Positions 34,501 to 47,342 of a DNA stretch of 64,000 bases are shown piece after piece. The stretch lies in NCBI RefSeq assembly GCF_027579695.1, contig NC_083571.1, forward strand, positions 84,519,888-84,583,887, written 5' to 3'. The notes beneath the pieces were generated by a model. It was given only the letters and a program-made list of their open reading frames with translations, was not told where the DNA came from and ran no database searches. Numbering within the stretch: position 1 is the first letter of the stretch; each line of letters starts with the position of its first letter. The stretch comes from Neoarius graeffei. Its lineage: Eukaryota; Chordata; Actinopteri; Siluriformes; Ariidae. Position numbers and translations under genes: made by a program.

Positions 34501-36183
34501 TGTGGGTGCATTTGGGTAATTGAGTGATCAATCATATTAAATCTGAAGGTTAATAATTAAATTGAATCAGTCTCATTTGAATCATTTAAAGTGAATCATT
34601 TAAAGTGAATCATACCATTGAAATATTTTCATTGAATCAGTCTCATATTATCATTAAATTACTCATGGAATCAGTCTCATTAATTAATACCATTAATTGT
34701 GGTGCTTAATAATAAATTACCAAACAGCTAAATTATGGTATATTCCAAATTATGATCACTTATCATATTACATAAATTATATGCACCTTTTTGAATTATT
34801 TGGGAGATTGGGGACTTCATAAACATTGGAACACAAATAAAACACAGTTTCAATAATAAATGAATTTATTATAACAAAGATAAAAATGGATAATAGCAGA
34901 TTGAAATATATACAAACAGTGAGGTGTGTATGTGTGTGTGTGTGTATGAGAGGCCTGGTGTGGGTGTGGCCCACAAGAGGGTTAGCTCTTGTGTAGCTAA
35001 GACAAAAGAATTAGCTTTGTGTGGCTAGCTAAGGAGGGTGTGTCACCACGTGGGGTTTGAGAACAAAGGATTTAGCTCTTGTAGCTAACTCCACGTGTGT
35101 TTGTGGGGGAGGAGTTGACCACATGTTCGGGTAGGCCTAGATTAACCTCGTGTGGCTAAGCTAAGACACAGGGGAGCTAGCTAAAGGTGTGTTTGTGTAG
35201 GCCTAGATTAGCCTGTGTAGCTAACTCCACGTGGTGGAGGCCTATTAGCTTTGTGTTGCTAAGTAGACAAAGGAATGCTAGCTCATAACACTGCTAAATC
35301 CACTGAAATCTTGATGCGGTCAAGATGTATAATAAGAGAACTAAATATGTTAGTAGGAGTAAAGAGAAGCATGCACAGCCTATCTATTAAACAATTGAGA
35401 GAACATAGAACAAAATAAATCAACACGCTGCGTGTTTAACAGTGTAACAAATAAACCTGGGTTTAAATTCACACTATTTCAATAAAAGCAAATTCCTAAG
35501 ACTAGCTTTAATTATGCCCCAAAATGCCAAGTCTTACTTCCGTATCCCGCTTCTACGCGAGATTATGAGAAGATGTCCCGAGACTTTGGAGTTTTTCACC
35601 GTTGTGAAGCTCCGTGAAGCACAGGGAATTACTCGAAGTTGAGTTTCACAGAGGCCCGTGGAGCACATCTGTGGAAAGCAGAGAATTCTTGATCCGGCGC
35701 TTCGTGGCTCGTGGGAAGAAAAACTCTGATTAAACAATGTGCACAGCGCTTCAATCAGGAGGAATTCTGGTCGCTCCTAATTATAAATTAACTGCTTTGA
35801 GCTGCAGTCGTACGTATTTAATGAATGAAACCGGTTGTAACTCACTGAGTTTAAAATCGCGCTATTCTGGATTTTTACCGTGGCCAGTGGTAGACAAAGA
35901 AATTGCGCTGAATGGTGGATCTTGCAAGAAAGAAAAGAAAAAAAAGACGTCTTATTTGGTTTGCCTGGCGGAGTGTATCTCTTTGTGCGTCCAGATGGCT
36001 TGGAATCTGGACACGAGAGAGAACGAGCTGAGCGTTTCCGGGTCTTTTATGCTTTCATGGAGGATGTGACGTTGGTGATCCCGCCCCGGCTTGATGCAGG
36101 TCAACGCGAAAGTGGGCTGATGGGAAATGTAGTTTCTTAAAGAGACGGGCTGTTGTAGTTCTTAGACGGACTGTGTACCTACA
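34501..36183. mobile_element. Probable 1.7-kb solo LTR
   Basis: 1,683 bp starting TGTGGGTGCA and ending TGTACCTACA. It has TG...CA ends, an imperfect terminal inverted repeat, and a 4-bp duplication CTTA (34497-34500, 36184-36187). The left arm keeps the empty site (GCTTAAATATT in 3950-3960). The first half has ATTGAATCAGTCTCAT-type short repeats. The middle (34980-35280) has recurring TTAGCT / TGTGGCTA motifs. No gag or pol is present. A long LTR left by recombination is the simplest reading; an unusual non-autonomous DNA element is the alternative. Confidence 0.6.
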
Positions 36184-36641
36184 CTTAAATATTAGGAATA
36201 CACAGATACAGAAACACTGAATTGGAATTGAATTGAGCTGGATTTTCCAATCCATTGTTCCTGATTTGATGCACTGAAGTATTTAGTGTTACAACTGCAT
36301 GTGATGTTTACTGATAGGACACACACTTCTTAGAGCATGCTTCTCAGCTTCATGTCTGTGATGAATCACTTAATATTGTAACAGAAGCTCACAGAGTGTA
36401 CCAGATCGGTATGAGGTCTTGGTAGTCACTCAGACCTACTGAGTACTGAAAATGTAACCAATCACACTTTAATGATTAATATGAACATTAACCCATAATT
36501 CTCATTCACCTTGTAAAAATCCAGCCACTGGGGGTGCATAAGCGTACTCTTACTTCCGGTCCCAAGCCCAGATAAATTGGCTTCTTTGCTTTGCTCCTGC
36601 TTGCTCTTTAATTTTTTTACTTTTTCACCTAATTTCCAAAA

Positions 36642-38110
36642 ATGCCAGGGGGCAAAAAATCCAGGAGATCCTGCAGAAAATGTACAGAACTAGAACAGAG
36701 GATTTCCATCCTGGAATCAAAGATTGATGCCCTGCCAAAGACAGACGAACTAAGAGAGATAGCTCACGAAAGGAGTACAGAAACAGTGGTTGAGAATGCA
36801 GAGATTACACCCCAACAGGCTGATGGCATTGCAGATTGAGTGGATGAATACATCGATCTAACAGAGCAAAATGTGAGTACAGAAAACTGGCACACGATGG
36901 GTGGCAGGCCCAAAAATAAAAACAGAAGAGTAATTACCTCAACACCAGTTCGTTCTGATACTATGCAACCCATACTCCACAGTCATGCTATTAGAAATAG
37001 AGCCAGATCTATTAACTACAATAGGATTTACAGTCCTATGGAAAATCCACAGCCCATAAGGCTTCAGAACAAATTTGAATGCCTCAGGGATGTGGAAGCA
37101 GAATTTTCAGGCGGACAAGCACATCATAGAAAGAGATCGCACCACAACCGAAGAGCTGTGGGAAGAGGCAAAAAGCAGCTCATAACACCACCTGATCCCA
37201 CAACCCTTGTTCTTGGTGATTCCACTATAAGACATTTAAAAGGACATAGGATGATTATTTGCTGCCTTCCAAATGCATCCATCTCTGACACCAAAGACAG
37301 CATTTTGAAACTCATGTCCGAGCATAAAACTATCAAACGTATTGTTGTGCATGTGGGAGCAAATGATGTTTTCAGAGAACAGCTTATAATGGCACTCTGT
37401 TTCATTACCAAATGTACCACTTGTGAGCTGCAGACACAGTAATTCTTCATGCGCATGACATGAGAGGTAGTTTCAATTTCAGGAGTCTTTAGTTGAAATT
37501 CCAAAATGTTACAATTGTCACATGACACCCAAGTCACACGGTAAGAAAACTTTATGCTCCCGTGCCTTGCGCAGCTCTCACTAAACTGACTGAATCTGCG
37601 CATGCTCTGTAACATCATCAATCTAAGAGAGCGTCATTAATACATTATATATCCACATTATCATTTTTTAAATAGCCTATTATAAATTACACTATGTCAT
37701 TACTATGCATCAAACAAAATATAAATTGCAACTATAAATTATATATATTTTCTGCATTACCATTACTGGTTTATGGCTCTTACACAGCTGTTTGTCCAAG
37801 ATGATTTCAGAAAACTTTTTTCTTACCTCTATAAGACTAGAATACAATCTTTTATCAGTGGCCCATTCCCTGCAAGGAGAAGTTTTGCATTTACTAGACT
37901 CTTCAGTCTTAACACCTGGCTTGGAAAAACTTGTTTTTCATTTGGTATGAACTTCATAGACAATTTTAACCTTTTCTGGAATCGCAGAGAATTCTTCAGG
38001 CCAAATAGCACTGAACTCAGCCAGATTGGGACCAAAGTTTTGGCTGATCACTACAGCCTCTCTCTCCAGCATGCATTCTTTTCTCAGCCAACATCGGGCA
38101 GAACTGCTGA
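36642..38110 (+). pseudogene. LINE A ORF1 with SGNH-esterase-like domain
   Basis: From ATG 36642 (MPGGKKSRRSCRKCTELEQR) a coiled-coil-like N-terminus runs to TGA 36837-36839. The frame then continues to 37385. It carries LVLGDSTIRHLKG (Gly-Asp-Ser block of SGNH hydrolases) and VVHVGANDVF (Gly-x-Asn-Asp block). A 399-bp insertion (37385-37783) interrupts it; after that, FVQDDFRKLF and IQSFISGPFP continue. Esterase-type ORF1 proteins are known in CR1/L2-group LINEs. Confidence 0.8.
37385..37783. mobile_element. Short unclassified insertion in LINE A ORF1
   Basis: 399 bp present in LINE A but absent from LINE B at the same codon. ACAGCT is duplicated on each side (37379-37384, 37784-37789). AT-rich, no open frame, no obvious inverted termini. 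Probably a small non-autonomous element. Confidence 0.6.
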
Positions 38111-38718
38111 TGTGCTCACAGACTGACCCAGTTACAGATATCAACAAAACCTCTGCAAAGCCAAAACAACTACCCATGCAAGCACAGCAGAGATGCTTCA
38201 GCAAGGACACACAGCCATCTGGGGCAGACTGCCAAGGACATCAACAATCACATGGAGAATGTGAGCATGTTGTTAACAATGGGCAGCCACAGATATCTGC
38301 ATCGCGCATCCAGATTGAGGACCTGACCAAAGACAATCATGCCAAGGCTGCATCATCCACATCACAGAGACTGTTATGGAGACAATCACCATGGAGACAG
38401 TCATGGAGACACTCACAAAGACCTCACCAAAGTCCCAATCTCAGTCTCGCTCTTCTGACTTCATTGTACCATCCCCGTCTCCCCCCTGCATGGATGTCCC
38501 TAAAAGTATGCAGAGATTGCTGCCAATGGCTGCACTCTCTTTTTCCAGCCCAAATCATTCGCGACAAGCAGTGTACCCAGTTCATCGAAAACCAACCAAC
38601 AGACTGAACTGTGTTCGCCCAGGACTTTCAGCTGGCTACCAATCTTTTTCACCATCTAAAAAATACATGACATCTCCATTCCTTCCCCCTCCCAACCTCA
38701 TGGAATATACAGAGAGTC

Positions 38719-39227
38719 TTGTATCTTGATTTTGTAGTCTTGAATCTTGATTTCTTGCTTCTAACTGTAACATGGCTGGATCAAGCAAAGAGTGCTACCA
38801 CCCTTATTGAAGCAGCTCCCCCAAATTTTAATTTCATGAGTGCTACCCGACATGGGAAAGGTGGAGTGATCGCAAATATATTCAAAGCCTCTTTTCAATG
38901 TAAACAGTCCTCACTTGGTGATTTTACATCCTTTGAACACTTATGTGCACTTCTTACATGCTCTCCTAATATATTGTTGTTAACTATTTACAGGCCTCCG
39001 AGACATTCAGCCAAAGTTTTTCTGGAAGAGTTTGGTGAACTGTTGTCAGTCATTTGCTTAGAGTTTGACTGTCTTATTATATCTGGGGATTTTAACTTGC
39101 ATGTAGATAATCCTGAAAACACTTATGCCAGAGAACTACTTGCACTTATTGACAACTTCAACCTAGTACAGCATGTACAGGGGCTGACCCACTCTCGTGG
39201 TCATACCCTTGACCTCGTTATCTCAAA
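38719..39227 (+). pseudogene. LINE A endonuclease, N-terminal part
   Basis: AP-like endonuclease reading DFLLLTVTWLDQA, ILLLTIYRPP and CLIISGDFNLHVDN (catalytic GDFN), then HSRGHTLDLVIS, where LINE B cuts in. The usual TETWLD Glu is TVTWLD here, so the key catalytic Glu is lost. Confidence 0.85.
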
Positions 39228-39582
39228 GGCAAGGCAAGGCAAGTTTATTTATATAGCACATTTCATACACAATGGCAGTTCAATGTGCTTTACAGAAGTA
39301 AAAACAAAAACAGTAAACAATAGAGAAATAAAATTACCTAAAATAATTTTATTTTTATTCTAAAACAATTAATTAAAAGGATTAAAAGAATTAAAAGAAA
39401 ATAATAAGAATTAAACAATAGTAGAAATAAAATAATAAAATGAAGTAGTAGTTCAAATAGGAGGAGAAAAAAGAAACCAGCAGAATAGAATAAAGAATAA
39501 AATAGAATAAAGTTAAAGTAAATTTAAAACATGCAGAGAAAGTAAAGATTATAAAAAATGTAAAGAAGACAATATTAATTAT

Positions 39583-40930
39583 TTAACAGAAAGCATCTGA
39601 AAACAGCTTGGTCTTTAACCTAGATTTGAAGCTGCCAACAGCAGGAGCATTTTTAATGTCCTCTGGCAGTTGGTTCCATAGCTGTACTGCATAGTAGCTA
39701 AAAGCTGCTTCACCATACTTTGTTTTAACAACTGGTTTTAATAGTAAATTTTTCTGTTTTGATCTGGTAGATCTGATTGGGTTAGGCCGCTGCAACATAT
39801 CAGAGAGGTAATTGGGCCCTGTACCATTTAGAGATTTGTATACCAGCAGCAATACTTTAAAGTCAATTCTGTAGCTTACTGGAAGCCAGTGAAGGGACCT
39901 TAGAATTGGAGTAATGTGCTCTGTTCTTTTTGTTCGTGTGAGAACCCTAGCCGCTGCATTTTGAACCAGCTAAAGTTGTTTGATGGTCTTTTTTGGCAGG
40001 CCTGTGAAAAGGCCATTGCAGTAATCAACCCTACTAGAGATGAAGGCATGTATTAGTTTTTCCAGATCATTTTTTGACATAAGTCCTCTTAGTTTGGAAA
40101 TGTTTTTTAGGTGATAAAATGCCGTTTTAGTGATTGCTTTCATATGACTGTCAAAGTTTAGCTCGCTGTCAATGAAAACACCAAGATTTTTAACCATTTC
40201 TTTAGTTTTAATCCCTTTTGTGTCAAGAATAGTGGTAATCCTGAGTCTTTCATCTTTTTTCCGAATATAATTACTTCTGTTTTATCTATGTTCAGCTGAA
40301 GAAAATTTTGTGACATCCAGCTATTGATTTGATCGATACACTGGTAGAGACATTCAAGGGGGGCATAATCATTACGTGATAGAGCAAAATAAATTTGGGT
40401 GTCATCTGCATAGCAGTGATACAAAATTGAATTTTTATTGATAATTTGCCCAAGTGGAAGCATATAAAGGTTGAAAAGTAATGGTCCAAGAATCGACCCC
40501 TGGGGGACACCACAGGTCAAGGACATTGACGTTGAGGAATAATTTCCCAGGGTAACAAAGAAGCTTCTATCTTTTAAGTATGAATTTAACCAATTGATAA
40601 CTTTACCAGTCAATCCAACCCAGTGTTCAAGTCGATATAGCAGTATGTTGTGATCAACAGTATCAAAAGCTGCACTGAGGTCCAGTAATACAAGGACCGA
40701 TGTTTTGCCTGCATCGGTATTAAGACGTATGTCATTTATAACTTTAATCAGCGCTGTTTCAGTGCTGTGATTGGCACGAAATCCTGACTGAAAATTATCA
40801 AAACGGCTGTTTGATATCAAGAAGGCAGTTAATTGATTTAAGACAATTTTTTCAAGGATTTTCCCGATGAATGGTAAATTTGATATTGGCCTGTAGTTAC
40901 TTAATACTGAAGGATCCAGATTATTTTTTT
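39583..40930 (-). pseudogene. LINE B reverse transcriptase
   Basis: Minus strand. Frame 40820-40158 has GFRANHSTETAL, VLLDLSAAFDTVDH, GVPQGSILGP and YADDTQIYFA (catalytic YADD). A frameshift at about 40190 leads to NLGVFIDSELNFDSH. After a further break near 39970, the C-terminal LLVYKSLNGTGPNYL and FSYYAVQLWNQLPEDI finish at 39583. Two small shifts; otherwise well preserved. Confidence 0.88.
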
Positions 40931-42694
40931 TAAGAAGGGGCTTTACAACGGCTTTTTTTTAGGGACACAGGAACAACGCCAGTCTCCAGGGATGTATTTA
41001 TAATTTGAAACACATCTGTAATTATAAGATGAAGAACAGACTTAAAAAAGTTGGTGGGCAGAATGTCCAATTCAGATGTTGAGGAACTGAGATTTTGTAC
41101 AGCTTTTTCAAGAGTCTCATCATGAATTAAACAAAATTCTGACACTGTGTTGATGTTATCTATCTGTATCATTGGTGATTGCAGTTTTTCAATTTTTTGC
41201 AACTGAGATATATTATGAGGAATATTCTGCCATATTTTATCAATTTTACCTTTGAAAAAGGATGCAAACTCATTGCATTTATTAACTGAGAGAAGTTCAG
41301 GTGCTAATTGTGGTGGGGGATTAGTTAGCTTCTCTACTGTTGAAAATAGCACACGGGCATTGTTCATATTCCTGCTGATGATGTTGGAGAAGAAAGACTG
41401 TCTTGCTTTATGAATTTCATCATTATAATTACAAAGCATCTCTTTATGGATTTGATAATGGATGTGAAGTTTAGATTTGCGCCATTTTCTTTCAGTCTTT
41501 CTACATTCTCTCTTTAGCAGTTTAACAGCCGGGTACTGCTTCCATGGTGCTTTCTGCTTATCATTGACTCTTTTGATTTTGAATGGAGCAATATCATCCA
41601 TAATTTGGGTCATATTTAAATTAAAAAATTCCAGTAAATCATCTACAGAGTCTGACATTTTGGTTGAGTTCTGAGAGAGAGCTTGCTCAAAGAGAGCACA
41701 TGTGTTGTCTTTTATGACTCTCCTACCTATAGTCGTTGAGCTGTTCTGAATGTGAGGAGACATAGAAACATCAAAGAAAACACAGAAATGATCGGATAAG
41801 GCCAGGTCAACAACAGTATTAGAAACAGTAAGACCCTTTGTGATGAGGAGGTCAAGAGTATGACCACGAGAGTGGGTCGGCCCCTGTACATGTTGTACTA
41901 GGTTGAAGTTGTCAATAATTGTAAGTAGTTCTTTGGCATAGGTCAAAAGTATGACCACGAGAGTGGGTCGGCCCCTGTACATGTTGTACTAGGTTGAAGT
42001 TGTCAATAATTGCAAGTAGTTCTTTGGCATAAATGTTATCAGTATTATCTACATGCAAGTTAAAATCCCCAGATATAATAAGACAATCAAACTCTAAGCA
42101 AATGACTGATAACAGTTCACCAAACTCTTCAAGAAAGACTTTGGCTGAATGTCTCGGAGGCCTATAAATAGTTAATAATAATATGTTAGGAGAGCATGTA
42201 ACAAGTGCACATAAGTGTTCAAAGGACATAAAATCACCAAGTGAGGATTGTTTACATTGAAAAGAGACTTTGAATATATTTGCGATCCCTCCACCTTTCC
42301 CTTGTCGGGTAACATTCAAAAAATTAAAATTTGGGGGAGCTGCTTCAATAAGGGTGGTAGCACTATTTGCTTGATCCAGCCAGGTTTCAGTTAGAAGCAA
42401 AAAATCAAGATTGTGTTTGCAAATAAGATCATTAATTAAAAATGACTTGTTTAAAAGTGATCTAACGTTCAGAAGAGCTAGCTTTACAGAAAGTCTAGAA
42501 GTACTATCTGCTTGTGCACTCTGATGCTGTTTTAAAACAGGAAGGAGATTAGATTGGTTCACCCCCAGGGTTAAATGTGCTCTATGTTTTCTGTTTCTTA
42601 TCAACACAGGAATAGAGAGTGGCATAGGCACATTGGGTCCCAGCTGGTTTTCAACACTACACCCATTTGCAGGGACCCAGAGTACATCAAACAA
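40930..42694 (-). pseudogene. LINE B endonuclease and linker, frameshifted by a tandem duplication
   Basis: AP-like endonuclease in frame 42694-41912: LLTETWLDQAN (catalytic Glu kept), IYRPPRHSAK, LIISGDFNLHVDN. A 91-bp tandem duplication (41851-41941 and 41942-42032) shifts the frame. Coding resumes in 41982-40930 with LALSDHFCVFFDVS (the final SDH block) and the region before the RT, ending at SLKKSRCKAPS by another small shift. Confidence 0.85.
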
Positions 42695-44019
42695 GACTTT
42701 CTAAATGTTCCATTTGGTTTGAGGGTGAAAGGATTGGAGATGACATGTATCTTTTGGATGGTGAAAAAGATTTGTAGCCAGCTGAAAGTCCTGGGCGAAC
42801 ACAATTTTGATGAACTGGGTACACTGCTTGTGGCGACAGATTTGGGCTGGAAAAAGAGAGTGTAGCCATTGGGAGCAATTTTTTCATGCTATTTGGGAAA
42901 TCCATCCGAGGGGAAGTGGAGTCCTCTGTCTTTGAATGTTGGGAGTCTTGCAGGTCAGATGTCTGTGTGTCCTTGATGACGACTTGCAAAGATGATTGTT
43001 TAGGCTTTGTAACTATGTCAGTCTGCAACATCTTATCAACTGTTTTCCTCAATGCTGGCTGAGAAAAGATTGCAAGTCTGTAATGGTCTACTAAGACTTT
43101 GGCTCCAATCCAGCTGAGTTCAGTGCTATTTGGCTTGTAAAATTCTCTGCGATTCCAGAAAAGGTTAAAATTGTCTATGAAGTTCAAATGAAAAACAAGT
43201 TTTTCCAAGCCAGGTGTTAAGACTGAAGAGTCGAGAAAAAGCAAAACTTCCTCTCGCTGGGAGTGGGCCACTGATAAAAGATTGAATTCCAGTCTTATAG
43301 AGCTCAGAAAAAAGTTTTCTGAAATCATCTTGGACAAACAGCTGTTCTCTGAAAACATCATTTGCTCCCACATGCACAACAATACGTTTAATAGTTTTAT
43401 GCTCGGACATGAGTTTCAAAATGCTGTCTTTGGTGTCAGAGATGGATGCATTTGGAAGGCAACAAATAATCATCCCATAACCTTTTAATTGTCTTACAGT
43501 GGAATCACCAAGAACAAGGGTTGTGGGATCAGGTGGTGTTACGAGCTGCTTTTTGCCTCTTCTCACAGCTCTTCGATCTTGGTGCGATCTCTTTTTACTA
43601 TGTGTTTGTCCGCTTGAAAAATCCTCTTCCACATCCCTGAGGCATTCAAATTTGTTCTGAAGCCTTATGGGCTGTGGATTTTCCATAGGATTGTAGATCC
43701 TATTGTAATTTGTAGAACGAGCTGGTGTTGAAGTAATTACTCTTCTGTTTTTATTTTTGAGCTTACCACCCATCATTTGCCAGTTTTCTGTACTCACATT
43801 TTGCCCAGCTTGATTGATGAATTCTTCCACTTGATCTGCAATGTCCTCGGTCTGTCGGAGTGCAATCTCTGCATTCTCAGCCACTGTTTCTGTACTCCTT
43901 TCCTGAGATATTGCTTTTAATTCGTCCATCTTTGGCAGAGCATCAATCTTTGATTCCAGAATAGAAATCCTCTGTTCTAGTTCCATGCATTTTCTGCAGG
44001 ATTTTTTGCTCCCTGGCAT
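42687..44019 (-). pseudogene. LINE B ORF1 with SGNH-esterase-like domain
   Basis: Open from ATG 44019 (MPGSKKSCRKCMELEQR) for 284 residues. An N-terminal heptad-like segment (LEQRISILESKIDAL) is followed by a basic linker, LVLGDSTVRQLKG, VVHVGANDVFREQ and SFISGPLP. A frameshift near 43180 moves it to the frame ending at 42687. Better preserved than in LINE A. Confidence 0.82.
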
Positions 44020-44399
44020 TTTGTATTAAAAACTAACTTATCTTATAAAGATGAAAAAAAATAGTGGAAATTAAATTAAAATTAAATTAAAAGCTTATAA
44101 AGATGAAAAATAAAATGAGAAAAAATTGTGGAAATTCAATGAGAAAGTAAAGTATAGAAATAAAGATCAAGAAAGCAGGAGCAAAGCAAAGAAGCGTCCT
44201 ACTCGCTTGAGTAGGAGGAGCATGGGTCTTACTGTTTCTACTACTGTTGTTGGCCTGGCCTTATCTGATCATTTCTGTGTTTTCTCTGATGTTTCTATGT
44301 CCCCTCACATTCAGAACAGCTCAATGACTATGGGTAGGAGAGTCATAAACGACAACACGTGTTCTCTTTGAGCAAGCTCTCTCACGGATCTCAACTAAA

Positions 44400-46468
44400 A
44401 TGTCAGACTCTGTAGATGACTTACTGGAAATTTTTAATTCAAATATGACCCAAATTATGGACGATATTGCTCCATTCAAAATCAAAAGAATCAATGACAA
44501 GCAGAAAGCACCATGGAAGCAATGCCCAGCTGTTAAACTGCTAAAGAGAGAATGTAGGAAGACTGAAAGAAAATGGCGCAAATCTAAACTTCACATCCAT
44601 TATCAAATCCATAAAGAGATGCTTTGTAAATATAATTATGAAATTGGTAAAGCAAGACAGTCTTTCTTCTCCAACATCATCAACAGGAATATGAACAATG
44701 CCCGTGTGCTGTTTTCAACAGTAGAGAAGCTAACTAATCCCCCACCACAATTAGCACCTGAACTTCTCTCAGTTAATAAATGCAATGAGTTTTCATCCTT
44801 CTTCAAAGGTAAAATTGATAAAATACGGCAGAATATTGCTCATAATATATCTCAGTTGCAAATAACTGAAAAGCTGCAATCACCAGTGACACAGACAGAC
44901 AATTTCAACACAATGTCAGAATTTTGTTTGATTGATTACAAGACTCTTGAAAAAACTGTACAAAATCTCAGTTCCTCAACATCTGAATTGGACATTCTGC
45001 CCACCAACTTTTTTAAGTCTGTTCTTCACCTCATAATTACAGATGTGCTTCAGATCATAAATACATCCCTAGAGACTGGCGTTTTTCCTGTGTCCCTGAA
45101 AAAAGCTCTTGTAAAGCCCCTACTTAAAAAGAATAATCTGGATGCTTCAGTATTGAACAACTACAGGCCAATATCAAATCTACCATTCATCGGGAAAATC
45201 CTTGAAAAAATTGTCTTCAATCAATTAACTGCCGTCTTGATATCAAACAGCTGCTTTGATAACTTTCAGTCAGGATTTCGTGCCAATCACAGCACTGAAA
45301 CAGCGCTGATTAAAGTTATAAATGACATACGTCTTAATACTGATGCAGGCAAAACATCGGTCCTGGTGTTACTGGACCTCAGTGCAGCTTTTGGTACTGT
45401 TGATCACAACATACTGCTATATCGACTTGAACACTGGGTTGGGTTGACTGGTAAAGTTATCAATTGGTTAAAATCATACTTAGAAGCTTCTTTGTTACCA
45501 TGGGAAATTGTACCTCAACATCAATGTCCTTGACCTGTGGTGTCCCCCAGGGGTCGATCCTTGGACCATTACCATTCAAACTTTATATGCTCCCACTTGG
45601 ACAAATTATCAAGAACAACTCAATTTTGTATCACTGCTATGCAGATGACACCCAAATTTACTTTGCTCCATCACCTAATGATTATGCCCCCCTTGAATGT
45701 CTCTACCAGTGTATCGACCAAATCAACAACTGGATGTCACAAAATTTTCTTCAGCTGAACACAGATAAAACAGAAGTAATTATATTTGGGAAAAAAGATG
45801 AAAGACTCAGGATTACCACTATTCTTGACACAAAGGGGATTAAAACAAAATATATGGTTAAAAATCTTGGTGTTTTCATTGACAGCAAGCTAAACTTTGG
45901 CAGTCATATGAAAGCAATCACTAAATCGGCATTTTATCACCTAAAAAACATTTCCAAACTAAGAGGACTTGTGTCAAAAAATGATCTGGAAAAACTTATA
46001 CATGACTTCATCTCTAGTAGGGTTGACTACTGCAATGGCCTTTTCACAGGCCTGCCAAAAAAGACCATCAAACGACTTCAGCTGGTTCAAAATGCAGCGG
46101 CTAGGGTTCTCACACAAACAAAAAGAACAGAGCACATTACTCCAATTCTAAGGTCCCTTCACTGGCTTCCAGTAAGCTACAGAATTGACTTTAAAGCATT
46201 GTTGCTGGTGTACAAATCTCTAAATGGTACAGGGCCCAATTACCTCTCTGATATGTTGCAGCGGCCTAACCCAATCAGATCTACAAGATCGCAGCAGCAA
46301 AATTTACTGGTAAAACCTGTTGTTAAAACAAAGTGTGGTGAAGCAGCTTTTAGCTACTATGCAGTACAGCTATGGAACCAACTCCCAGAGGACATCAAAA
46401 ATGCTCCTGCTGTTGGCAGCTTCAAATCTAGATTAAAGACCAAGCTGTTCTCAGATGCTTTCTGCTAA
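44400..46468 (+). pseudogene. LINE A reverse transcriptase
   Basis: Plus strand, 377-residue frame (44400-45533) then a 334-residue frame (45464-46468), overlapping through one shift near 45480. It includes LDLSAAFGTVDH (the usual FD is FG, so the first catalytic Asp is replaced), GVPQGSILGP, CYADDTQIYFA and the complete C-terminus ending AFC at 46468. Confidence 0.88.
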
Positions 46469-46769
46469 CTGATAAATGTCATTATCTTTACATGTTTTAA
46501 ACTTTACTTAACTTTTACAGTCTCTGCATGTTTTAAATTTTACTTAACTTTTATTCCATTTTATTCTGCTGTTTTTACTGAACTTTTACTTCATTTTATT
46601 ACTTTATTTCTATTGCTTAATTCTCATATTATTTTTATTTTTCTTCTTCCCCCTTTATTTTATGTAATTTTATTTTTTATTGTTTACTGTTTTGCCTTTA
46701 CCTCTGTAAAGCACATTAAACTGCCACTGTGTATGAAATGCGCTATATAAATAAACTTGCCTTGCCTTG

Positions 46770-47221
46770 GAGAGGGTTGCGTCAGGAAAGGCATCCAGCG
46801 TAAAATCGTGCCAAATCTAACATGCAGATTGAAAAGAGAAATACCATACCGGATCAGTCAGGGCCCGGGTTAACAACAACCGCCTCCAGTATTATTGGTC
46901 AACAGGGTGCCGGTGGAAAGTATGCTACTGTTGCATCAAAATGGAGAAGGAGAAAGAGAGGGGGGAGGCGTGTTAGGAGAGAGCATGAAAGATGGAAGGG
47001 AAGGAGCTTAGAATTGAGGGTAGGAACACTGAATGTGGGAACATTGACTGGCAGAGCGAGAGAGTTACAGTAGCAGGTATGACGGAAAGAAGGAAGTTGG
47101 ACATTTTATGTGCGCAGGAGACGAGATGGAAAGGAAGCAAGACCAAGAACATTGAAGGTGGATGCAAGTTGTTTTATTATGGAGCCGATGGAAAGAGAAA
47201 TGGTGTTGGTATTGTTTTGAG
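46770..47221 (+). mobile_element. RTE-clade LINE 5' fragment
   Basis: Begins GAGAGGGTTGCGTCAGG, the leader of an RTE/BovB-like fish LINE, and enters its endonuclease: LELRVGTLNVGTLTG, then after a shift LDILCAQETRWKG (catalytic Glu) and FYYGADGKRNGVGIV. It breaks off at 47221 against a partial SINE. Confidence 0.75.
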
Positions 47222-47342
47222 GGGAAACACAGGGAGAACATGCAAACTCCACACAGAAAGGCCCCTGTTGGCCGCTGGTCTTGAACCCAGAACCTTCTTG
47301 CTGTGAGGGAATAGTGCTAACTACTACACCACCGTGCTGCCT
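47222..47342 (-). repeat. Partial tRNA-type SINE
   Basis: Reverse-oriented head half only (GGGAGAACATGCAAACTCC to the CACCGTGCTGCC end), joined directly to RTE sequence. Its body and tail are missing. Confidence 0.88.

Larger units (their letters stand above)
39228..44200 (-). mobile_element. L2-like LINE B, nearly complete, inside LINE A
   Basis: Minus-strand sister of LINE A. The 3' end with GGCAAGGCAAGG is at 39228; the 5' leader reaches about 44200 (GCTTTGCTCCTGC matches the LINE A leader at 36590). It keeps ORF1, endonuclease and RT with a few shifts, and gives the reference for LINE A breaks. Confidence 0.85.
36540..46769 (+). mobile_element. L2-like LINE A, split by LINE B
   Basis: Plus-strand LINE in two halves: 36540-39227 and 44216-46769. 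Its coding order is ORF1 with an esterase-like domain, endonuclease, RT. It ends in CGCTATATAAATAAACTTGCC with CTTGC repeats. The break occurs in the endonuclease after HTLDLVIS; coding resumes at GLTVSTTVVGLALSDHF. No simple target duplication is visible at the break, and about 20 bp of filler precedes the resumption. Confidence 0.85.

Noticed and set aside
35737-36140. 110- and 86-residue plus-strand frames
   Set aside because: They overlap each other in different frames inside the putative solo LTR and show no domain.
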